NCBI GenBank assembly: GCA_007119095.1
Contig: SKQI01000145.1
Location: 1 to 13,195 of the forward strand
Length of the DNA stretch: 13,195 nucleotides
Direction of reading: 5' to 3'
Origin: Wenzhouxiangella sp.
GTDB lineage: Bacteria; Pseudomonadota; Gammaproteobacteria; Xanthomonadales; Wenzhouxiangellaceae
Positions 1 through 6,389 of this stretch are shown in pieces (positions within the stretch are counted from its first letter, which is position 1; every line of letters begins with the position of its first letter). Made by a program: the position numbers and the translations under genes. The notes under the pieces are model-generated. The model saw only the letters and a program-made list of their open reading frames with translations, was not told the DNA's origin and did not search any database.

Positions 1-632
1 ACAGCGCCATGCGTGAGATCGTGGGTACCAACAACATGGATTTCATCCTGGAGATCGGTCGTGGCCAGGTAGCACTGGATGCCCAGGCATTGTTGATTGA
101 AATCATTGAACGTTACGATTCCGGGTTGGAAATCCTATCGTTCAACCTGCAGGAAGTACGTCCGCCGGCCCAGGTGCGCTCGGCCTTCGATGACGTGGTT
201 CGCGCTCGCGAAGACCAGATTCGGTTTGCCAACGAGGCCCAGGCCTATGCCAACCAGGAAATTCCGGAAGCGCGCGGTCGCGCGGCTCGAATCCTGGAAG
301 AAGCCCAGGCCTACCGGGAATCCATCATTGCCCAGGCTACCGGTGAAGCGGATCGCTTCTCGGCCATTCTTGAGCAGTACACGCTGGCTCCTGAGGTGAC
401 CCGTGAGCGGATCTTCCTGGAGACGCTGGAGACGGTTTACGGACGCTCGGCCAAGATCTTGATGGATGTGTCCGATAGTAACAACATGTTCTACCTGCCG
501 CTGGACACCATGGGTGGCAGTGGTCGTGCGCAGGCGGCACCGCCGCCTCCCGCACCGCTAATGGCGCCGTCTGAGCAAGGCCGTATGTCCCCGACTGATC
601 CCAGGGCCCGCCGTGGCCGGGAGGCTCGTTAA
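1..632 (+). CDS. hflK: HflK, SPFH-domain modulator of FtsH (3' part)
   Basis: This is the C-terminal part of HflK, which with HflC forms a large inner-membrane complex around the FtsH protease on its periplasmic side. The reading frame is open from the left edge (codons start at base 3), so the N-terminal membrane anchor and most of the SPFH/band-7 domain lie outside the window. Family signatures seen are the ending of the SPFH domain (EVRPPAQVRSAFDDV), a long charged helix rich in Ala, Glu and Arg (RAAR..ILEEAQAYRE), the block PEVTRERIFLETLE, and a hydrophobic strand MFYLPLD near the end. After this comes a Pro/Ala-rich then Arg-rich tail of about 35 residues that is probably disordered. The stop codon lies 2 nt before hflC and the hflC ribosome binding site sits inside this gene, so the pair is very probably coupled. 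Confidence 0.93.
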   Translation, partial: SAMREIVGTNNMDFILEIGRGQVALDAQALLIEIIERYDSGLEILSFNLQEVRPPAQVRSAFDDVVRAREDQIRFANEAQAYANQEIPEARGRAARILEEAQAYRESIIAQATGEADRFSAILEQYTLAPEVTRERIFLETLETVYGRSAKILMDVSDSNNMFYLPLDTMGGSGRAQAAPPPPAPLMAPSEQGRMSPTDPRARRGREAR

Positions 633-634
633 TC

Positions 635-1498
635 ATGAGACTGTTCATACCGATCATTATTGTTGTCGCCCTGATCATCGGGCTTAACAGCATCTTTGTT
701 GTCAAGGAAACGGAGTTTGCGATCAAGTTCCGCCTCGGTGAGGTGGTGCGTGCCGACTACGAGCCTGGTCTGCACTTCAAGATGCCCTTCATCAACAACG
801 TACGCAAGCTCGACAAGCGCATCATTACGCTGGACATGCGTCCGGAGCAGATGAACACCGCCGAGCAGAAATTTGTCGAGGTTGACTATTACGTCAAGTG
901 GCGGATCACCAGCCCGCGCGATTTCTACGTCGCCACCCAGGGTGGGGACATGATGTTCACTCGCTCGCGACTGGGTCAGCTGATTCGAAACGACTTGCGC
1001 GACGAGTTTGCCCAGCGCACGCTCAGCGAGGTGGTGTCGGAGCAGCGTCGTGAGATGATGGAGCAGTTGGTGCTGCGAGCCGATCGCCGTTTCCAGGATT
1101 TCGGCATTGACGTCATCGATGTGCGAATCAAGAAGATCGAGCTGACCGACGAGGTTTTGAATTCGGTGTTCGAGCGTATGGAAACCCAGCGTACCGAGTT
1201 TGCCAACGAGCTGCGGTCGCTCGGGCGCGAGCGCTCCGAGCGGATTCGCGCTGACGCTGACCGTCAGGTTCGGGTGTTGCTTGCCGATGCCGAACGAGAT
1301 GCGCAGCGTCTGCGTGGTGATGGTGACGCCCAGGCCATTGAGATTTACGCCGAAGCATTCAACCGCGATCGCGAGTTCTTCTCTTTCTGGCGCAGCATGA
1401 ACGCCTACGAGGCAAGCTTCGGAACCGAGAATGACATCATGCTCATGGATACCCGGTCCGAGTTCTTCCGCTTCTTTGACCAGATGCGAACTGAATAA
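635..1498 (+). CDS. hflC: HflC, SPFH-domain modulator of FtsH
   Basis: Partner of HflK in the membrane complex that modulates FtsH. The 287-residue protein begins with an uncleaved membrane segment (residues 4-23). An SPFH/band-7 domain follows, with the HflC hallmarks VVKETEFAI, YEPGLHFKMPFI (42-53), VDYYVKWRI and GIDVIDVRIKKIEL (157-170). A coiled coil rich in Arg, Glu and Ala spans about 185-245, and the end FFSFWRSMNAYEASF plus RSEFFRFF is typical. E. coli HflC is 334 residues; the difference is mostly a missing insertion just before the GIDVIDVRI block. The start is set by a strong Shine-Dalgarno GGGAGG at 619-624, 10 nt upstream, inside hflK. No yjeT-like small gene lies between hflC and purA, unlike in E. 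coli. Confidence 0.96.
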   Translation: MRLFIPIIIVVALIIGLNSIFVVKETEFAIKFRLGEVVRADYEPGLHFKMPFINNVRKLDKRIITLDMRPEQMNTAEQKFVEVDYYVKWRITSPRDFYVATQGGDMMFTRSRLGQLIRNDLRDEFAQRTLSEVVSEQRREMMEQLVLRADRRFQDFGIDVIDVRIKKIELTDEVLNSVFERMETQRTEFANELRSLGRERSERIRADADRQVRVLLADAERDAQRLRGDGDAQAIEIYAEAFNRDREFFSFWRSMNAYEASFGTENDIMLMDTRSEFFRFFDQMRTE

Positions 1499-1514
1499 GG
1501 ATCGGTAGGGAGCC

Positions 1515-2798
1515 ATGTCCAAGTCAGTGGTGATCCTCGGCACCCAGTGGGGTGACGAGGGCAAGGGCAAGATCGTTGATCTGCTTGCCCACGATGTCGA
1601 TGCTGTCGTGCGCTACCAGGGTGGTCATAATGCGGGCCACACCCTGGTCATAGACGGTGAAAAGACGGTTCTGCATGTCATTCCTTCAGGCGTGATGACC
1701 CCGCGCGCCCGTTGCCTCATCGGTAACGGGGTCGTGGTCTCTCCGAGCAATCTGCTGAAGGAAATCGAAGGCCTGGAAGCCCGAGGCCTGGACGTTCGTC
1801 CGCGCCTGGGGCTGTCGCCAGCCTGTCCGGTGATTCTGGCCTGCCATGAAGCGTTGGACAAGGCCCGCGAGATTGCCCGTGGCAAGCGGGCCATCGGCAC
1901 CACCGGGCGCGGCATTGGGCCGGCCTACGAGGACAAGGTATCGCGCCACGGCTTGCGCCTGGCCGATCTGGCCGACCCGCAGCGGCTGGCCGACAAGCTG
2001 GATGCGGTGGTCGATTACCACAATTTCCTGCTGGCGAACTATTACAACGCCGAGCCGGTGGACGCTCAGGCGCTGGCTGATGACGCTGCCCGTTTTGGTG
2101 AAATTCTCAAGCCTATGTTTACCGATGTCACCGGTGACTTGCACGATCTCAGGTCACGCGGCGGCAAGATTCTGTTCGAAGGTGCCCAGGGCAGCCTGCT
2201 GGACATTGATCACGGCACCTATCCTTTTGTGACCTCGTCGAACACCACGGTTGGTGGCGTGTTGACCGGTGCCGGCGTCGGGCCGCGTGATATTGACTAC
2301 GTACTGGGTATTACCAAGGCGTACACCACTCGCGTCGGCGGTGGACCGTTCCCAACCGAACTCAGCGATGACGCTGGCCGCCTGATGGCCGAGCGCGGTG
2401 TTGAATTTGGTGCCACCACTGGCCGCCCGCGACGTTGTGGCTGGCTGGATGCGGTGGCCATGCGGCGCATGGTGAAAGTCAACGGCGTGACCGGCCTGTG
2501 CATCACCAAGCTCGATGTGCTTGATCCATTCCCGGAAGTCAAGGTGTGTGTGGACTACGAGGGCGTGGACGCCTTCCCGGTTGGTGCCGAAGAGTGGGCC
2601 AGCGTGCGCCCGGTCTATGAAACCCTTCCGGGCTGGTCGGGAACCACCCAGGGGCTGACCGATGCCGACAAGCTTCCGGCCGAGGCCCGAGCTTACCTGG
2701 ACCGCATCGCCGAGCTGATCGAAGCGCCGGTGCATATGCTGTCCACCGGTCCCGAGCGCGACGCCAACGTCATTTTCCAACATCCATTCGGCGACTGA
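1515..2798 (+). CDS. purA: Adenylosuccinate synthetase
   Basis: Cytosolic enzyme that joins IMP and aspartate using GTP to make adenylosuccinate, the first committed step from IMP to AMP. At 427 residues it is close to the usual bacterial length. All main motifs are present: the N-terminal GTQWGDEGKGK loop (9-19) with catalytic Asp14, GHNAGHT (37-43) with catalytic His42, GTTGRGIGPAYEDK (128-141), FEGAQGSLLDIDHGTYPF, TTGRPRRCGWLD (301-312), the guanine-binding TKLDVLD (331-337), and STGPERD (410-416) near the end. The start is fixed by the family N-terminus. A purine-rich stretch (AGGGAG, 1507-1512) lies only 2 nt from the ATG, and another (AAGGA, 1497-1501) sits across the hflC stop. The 16-nt gap to hflC suggests cotranscription. 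The hflKC-purA adjacency is a known gammaproteobacterial arrangement. Confidence 0.98.
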   Translation: MSKSVVILGTQWGDEGKGKIVDLLAHDVDAVVRYQGGHNAGHTLVIDGEKTVLHVIPSGVMTPRARCLIGNGVVVSPSNLLKEIEGLEARGLDVRPRLGLSPACPVILACHEALDKAREIARGKRAIGTTGRGIGPAYEDKVSRHGLRLADLADPQRLADKLDAVVDYHNFLLANYYNAEPVDAQALADDAARFGEILKPMFTDVTGDLHDLRSRGGKILFEGAQGSLLDIDHGTYPFVTSSNTTVGGVLTGAGVGPRDIDYVLGITKAYTTRVGGGPFPTELSDDAGRLMAERGVEFGATTGRPRRCGWLDAVAMRRMVKVNGVTGLCITKLDVLDPFPEVKVCVDYEGVDAFPVGAEEWASVRPVYETLPGWSGTTQGLTDADKLPAEARAYLDRIAELIEAPVHMLSTGPERDANVIFQHPFGD

Positions 2799-2827
2799 AA
2801 AGCCAGTACCGAACGCGGAGCCACCCG

Positions 2828-4102
2828 ATGCTAGACCCGCAAAGCCTGAGACACGATCTGGACGCCGTTGCTGCCGGCCTGGCACGGCGTGGATATCACC
2901 TTGATACCGAAAGCTATGCCGCTATCGAGGCGCGGCGAAAAGCCTTGCAGGTGCGTACCGAGGAGCTGCAGAACCAGCGCAATGTCAGCTCCAGGTCCAT
3001 CGGTCAGGCCAAGGCCAGGGGCGAGGATATCGAGCCGCTGCTGGCCGAAGTCGCGCGCTTGGGAGATGATCTCAAGGCGGCCAAGGAAGAGCTGGATGCG
3101 ATCCGTCATCAGCTCGAGCAGTTGTTCCTTGATATGCCCAACCTGCCGGACGAGGCCGTGCCCGACGGCAAGGACGAGGCCGACAACGCCGAGATAAGAT
3201 GCTGGGGCGAGCCGACCGCGCTGGATTTCGAGCCGCGTGATCACGTCGAGTTGGGCGAGCGCATCGGCGGCCTGGATTTTGAAACCGCGGCGACCCTGTC
3301 TGGCAGTCGCTTTGCCGTGCTCGGGGGACAGCTGGCCCGTCTGCATCGTGCCCTGGCCCAGTTCATGCTGGATCAGCACACGGAAGGGCATGGCTATCGC
3401 GAGATGTATGTGCCCTATCTGGTGCTGGGCGAGGCCATGCAGGGCACCGGCCAATTGCCGAAGTTCGAGGACGATGCCTTCCGTATCGATGATGATCCCG
3501 TCCGTTACCTGATTCCTACGGCTGAGGTTCCGCTGACCAACCTGGTCGCCGGACAGATTGTCGAGGCTGGCCGGCTGCCGCTGAAGTTCGTCGCTCACAC
3601 GCCCTGCTTCCGGCGCGAGGCCGGCTCGCACGGCAAGGATACCCGCGGCATGATCCGCCAGCATCAGTTCGACAAGGTCGAGCTGGTTCAGGTCAGCCTG
3701 CCAGAGGAGTCTGATGACTGTCTGGAGGCCCTGACCGGCCATGCCGAGGCTATTCTTCAGGCGCTCAAGCTGCCGTACCGCACCATGTTGCTGTGTGCCG
3801 GTGACATGGGCTTTTCGGCGCGCAAGACCTATGACCTTGAAGTCTGGCTGCCGGGGCAGGGTGCGTATCGGGAGATCTCCTCCTGCTCCAACTTCGGCGA
3901 TTTCCAGGCCCGGCGTATGCAGGCGCGCTGGCGCAATCCGGAAACCGGCAAGCCGGAGCTGGTGCATACCATCAATGGCTCCGGCCTGGCCGTTGGTCGC
4001 ACCTTGATCGCCGTGCTGGAGAACTACCAGCAGCGCGATAGCTCGGTTGTCGTACCTGAGGTCTTGCGGCCCTACATGAACGGCCTCGAGACCATCGGCT
4101 GA
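2828..4102 (+). CDS. serS: Seryl-tRNA synthetase
   Basis: Class II aminoacyl-tRNA synthetase that charges tRNA(Ser), and also tRNA(Sec) where present, with serine. The 424-residue length is standard. Residues about 30-105 are the long antiparallel coiled-coil arm that contacts the tRNA long variable arm. The catalytic core follows: serine-binding TAEVPLT (231-237), motif 2 around FRREAGSHGKDTRG (261-274), the DLEVWLPGQ segment (336-344), SSCSNFGDFQARR (351-363), and motif 3 NGSGLAVGRTLIAVLE (383-398). The ATG has a good GGAG Shine-Dalgarno at 2817-2820 with a 7-nt spacer. The gene is 29 nt after purA and 12 nt before serC. Its placement just before the serine biosynthesis gene is functionally fitting, though that link is inference. 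Confidence 0.98.
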   Translation: MLDPQSLRHDLDAVAAGLARRGYHLDTESYAAIEARRKALQVRTEELQNQRNVSSRSIGQAKARGEDIEPLLAEVARLGDDLKAAKEELDAIRHQLEQLFLDMPNLPDEAVPDGKDEADNAEIRCWGEPTALDFEPRDHVELGERIGGLDFETAATLSGSRFAVLGGQLARLHRALAQFMLDQHTEGHGYREMYVPYLVLGEAMQGTGQLPKFEDDAFRIDDDPVRYLIPTAEVPLTNLVAGQIVEAGRLPLKFVAHTPCFRREAGSHGKDTRGMIRQHQFDKVELVQVSLPEESDDCLEALTGHAEAILQALKLPYRTMLLCAGDMGFSARKTYDLEVWLPGQGAYREISSCSNFGDFQARRMQARWRNPETGKPELVHTINGSGLAVGRTLIAVLENYQQRDSSVVVPEVLRPYMNGLETIG

Positions 4103-4114
4103 GCGCCGCTGCAG

Positions 4115-5182
4115 GTGACGCTGTTCAATTTTTCAGCCGGCCCCGCCGCTCTGCCGCGGCCGGTTCGAGAGCGACTGGCAGATGCGCTCAGATCGGATGC
4201 CCGGGGCACGCCTTCGGTAGCCGAGATTTCCCATCGCGGCCCGCGCTTTGCCGCCATTGCCGATGAGCTGATCACGCGCCTGCGAAGTCTTTCCGGTGTC
4301 GGCGAGGCGCATGAAATCCTGCTGCTGCACGGCGGTGCCAACCTGCAGTTTGCCTGGCTGCCAATGAATCTGGCCGCCCAGGGTACTGCCGCTTATGTGC
4401 TGACCGGGCACTGGGGAGAGAAGGCCCTGGCCGAGGCCAAACGGGTCGGGCGTGCCGAGGCGGTCGCCGGCAGTGCAGAGAACGGCTACGTCGATTTGCC
4501 AACGTTGGGCTTATTGCCAGCTGATTGCGCCTACCTGCACTACACCGGCAATGAAACCATTCACGGCGTCCAATACCCGGCGCCTCCTGATGTCGATGTT
4601 CCGCTGGCCGCGGATCTGTCGTCGGAATTCCTTTCCAGGCCCTACCCGTACTCGGATCTTGGCTTTGCCTATGCCGGGGCGCAAAAAAATCTCGGCATCG
4701 CCGGCCTGACTGTGGTTCTGGTCCGGCGCGATCTGCTTGACCGGATTCCCGAAGCGCTGCCGAAGTACCTGGATTACCGATCCTGGGCAAATTCAGGCTC
4801 CATGTACAACACCCCCTGCACCCTGGCCTGGTATGTCGCACTGGAGGTGTTGCGCTGGATCGAGCGCATGGGCGGGCTGGCAGTGCTTGGTCAGCGCAAC
4901 AGCGCCAGGGCAGGGCGCTTGTACGCGGCCATCGATGCCAGTGACTTCTGGTCCAATCCAGTCGCCCAGCGCTGCCGATCAGTCATGAATGTGCCGTTTT
5001 TCCCGGCCGACGAGCGCCTGACCATGCCTGCGGTGGCCGCTGCCGAAGATGCCGGATTGATGGGCTTGAAAGGCCACCGTGCCCTCGGCGGCCTGCGCGC
5101 CAGCCTGTACAATGCGCTGGACGATGATGCGGTGGAGAATCTGATTGACTTCCTCGGAGAGTTCGAACGTACCCGGGCCTGA
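4115..5182 (+). CDS. serC: Phosphoserine aminotransferase
   Basis: PLP-dependent class V aminotransferase converting 3-phosphohydroxypyruvate and glutamate to O-phosphoserine in serine synthesis; the family also acts in the pyridoxal 5'-phosphate pathway. It has 355 residues, near the 362 of E. coli. Motifs are FNFSAGPAALP at the N-terminus, HGGANLQFA (72-80), the TGHW block with Trp100, YLHYTGNETIHG, DLSSEFLSRP (168-176), and GAQKNLG with the PLP-binding Lys191. SMYNTPCTLAWY and LKGHRALGGLRASLYNA follow. The start is a GTG, fixed by family alignment: upstream in the same frame lies the serS stop. No clear Shine-Dalgarno is visible, so it may depend on re-initiation by ribosomes ending serS 12 nt earlier. 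A run of seven A residues (4683-4689) sits at the catalytic lysine codon. Confidence 0.97.
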   Translation: MTLFNFSAGPAALPRPVRERLADALRSDARGTPSVAEISHRGPRFAAIADELITRLRSLSGVGEAHEILLLHGGANLQFAWLPMNLAAQGTAAYVLTGHWGEKALAEAKRVGRAEAVAGSAENGYVDLPTLGLLPADCAYLHYTGNETIHGVQYPAPPDVDVPLAADLSSEFLSRPYPYSDLGFAYAGAQKNLGIAGLTVVLVRRDLLDRIPEALPKYLDYRSWANSGSMYNTPCTLAWYVALEVLRWIERMGGLAVLGQRNSARAGRLYAAIDASDFWSNPVAQRCRSVMNVPFFPADERLTMPAVAAAEDAGLMGLKGHRALGGLRASLYNALDDDAVENLIDFLGEFERTRA

Positions 5183-6290
5183 TCCGGCCCTGGCCGAAGT
5201 GCGTCAACGAATAGACCAGCTTGATGAGCAAATCCAGGCCTTGATTGCCGAGCGCGCGGCCCAGGCGGCGCGCGTGCGTGCAGCCAAGGGTGAGTTGGGC
5301 AGTGCATCGGCCTATTACCGGCCGGACCGAGAGGCCCAGGTGCTCAGGCGGGTGATTGAGCGTAACCAGGGGCCCTTGAGCGACTCGGTGATGCTGCGCC
5401 TGTTTCGCGAAATCATGTCGGCCTGCCTGGCCCAGCAGGAACCGATGCGCATCGCCTACCTGGGTCCTGAAGGGACCTTTACCCAACAGGCTGTCTATCG
5501 CCAGTTCGGACACTCGGTCAACGCCATTGCCCAACCCAGCATCGAGGAGGTGTTCGTCGCGGTCCAGGCCGGTGAGTCCGATTTTGGCGTCGTGCCGGTA
5601 GAGAATTCCAGCCAGGGCATCGTCAGTCACACCCTGGACATGTTCATGCATTCCGACCTCAAGATTGCCGCCGAGGTCGAACTGCGCATTCACCAACATC
5701 TGCTGACCCAGGCCAGGCGCCTGGATCAGATCGAGCGCGTCTATGCCCACCAGCAGTCGCTGGCCCAGTGCAAGCACTGGCTAAGCTCGCACCTGGCCCA
5801 TGCCGAGGCGGTGCCCGTGTCCAGCAATGCCGAGGCGGCACGACGGGTGCGCCATGCGCCCGATGCCGCCGCGATTGCCGGTCGTCACGCTGCCGAGGTC
5901 TACGGCCTGCCCGTGCTGTTTGCCAATATCGAAGACCATGTCGACAACACCACCCGCTTCCTGATTCTGGGCAGAGAACTGCTGCCGCCGTCGGGCGAGG
6001 ACAAGACCACCTTGCTGGTGGCCGGTCGCGATGGCCCGGGCGCGTTGTTTCGCTTGCTCGAGCCGTTGGCTCGGCACGGGGTCAACATGAATCGGATTGA
6101 ATCCCGGCCTTCGCGCCAGGGGCGCTGGGATTATGTTTTCTTCATCGATGTTGATGGCCACGTCGAGGATCCGGCCCTGGCAGCGGCGATGGACGATCTG
6201 GGTGGCGAGGCGCGCCTGGTCAAGGTGCTGGGTTCCTACCCGCGTGCCGTGCTGGGCCGCCTGCCCGAAGGGGAGCGCGAGACAAGCTGA
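5145..6290 (+). CDS. pheA: Bifunctional chorismate mutase / prephenate dehydratase
   Basis: Fused P-protein that rearranges chorismate to prephenate and then dehydrates it to phenylpyruvate, the branch toward phenylalanine. In 381 residues it carries an AroQ-type chorismate mutase domain (about 15-95: RQRIDQLDEQI, YYRPDREAQVL), then the prephenate dehydratase domain beginning at RIAYLGPEGTF (102-112) with VVPVENSSQG (149-158), SSNAEAARR and the catalytic TTRF (269-272). A C-terminal ACT domain has GALF (299-302) and the ESRP motif (319-322) linked to phenylalanine feedback inhibition. I choose the TTG at 5145 because a good GGAG (5134-5137) lies 7 nt upstream and later starts would cut the first mutase helix. 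This gives a 38-nt overlap with serC. The closest relatives by memory are the pseudomonad/xanthomonad type. Confidence 0.96.
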   Translation: MTSSESSNVPGPDPALAEVRQRIDQLDEQIQALIAERAAQAARVRAAKGELGSASAYYRPDREAQVLRRVIERNQGPLSDSVMLRLFREIMSACLAQQEPMRIAYLGPEGTFTQQAVYRQFGHSVNAIAQPSIEEVFVAVQAGESDFGVVPVENSSQGIVSHTLDMFMHSDLKIAAEVELRIHQHLLTQARRLDQIERVYAHQQSLAQCKHWLSSHLAHAEAVPVSSNAEAARRVRHAPDAAAIAGRHAAEVYGLPVLFANIEDHVDNTTRFLILGRELLPPSGEDKTTLLVAGRDGPGALFRLLEPLARHGVNMNRIESRPSRQGRWDYVFFIDVDGHVEDPALAAAMDDLGGEARLVKVLGSYPRAVLGRLPEGERETS

Positions 6291-6297
6291 TCTCTTG

Positions 6298-6380
6298 GTG
6301 CGGCAATCAAATAGATTGCCGTGCAACGAATGACACAGGCATTTCGCTGCCTGGTCAATAAGTTAAAAAATTCAAATTTT
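6298..6380. promoter_or_regulatory. AT-rich pheA-hisC spacer with stacked inverted repeats
   Basis: The 99-nt gap between pheA and hisC holds three inverted repeats in a row. The first is a perfect 8-bp stem, CGGCAATC (6301-6308) with GATTGCCG (6314-6321), loop of 5, extendable by G-U and G-C pairs to 6298-6324. The second is CAGGCA (6336-6341) with TGCCTG (6348-6353), loop of 6. The third is an AT palindrome, AAAATT (6367-6372) with AATTTT (6375-6380). Base composition drops sharply compared with the flanking genes. None of the hairpins is followed directly by a T run, so this is not a standard intrinsic terminator. It could be a promoter or an mRNA control or processing region for hisC. The structure is seen; the function is inference. 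Confidence 0.45.
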
Positions 6381-6389
6381 CAGACCTTT

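Noticed and set aside
629..1570. 313-codon open frame on the minus strand opposite hflC
   Set aside because: It lies antisense to a clear HflC, its product resembles no family I know, and long antisense frames are common in G+C-rich genes.
2831..3967. 378-codon minus-strand frame opposite serS
   Set aside because: Shadow of serS codon usage; it has no start signal of its own and no recognisable domain.
6303..6316. Possible IHF site (AATCAA then ATT) in the pheA-hisC spacer
   Set aside because: The half-sites are offset by one base from the IHF consensus spacing, leaving two mismatches, and the sequence is already explained by the inverted repeat.
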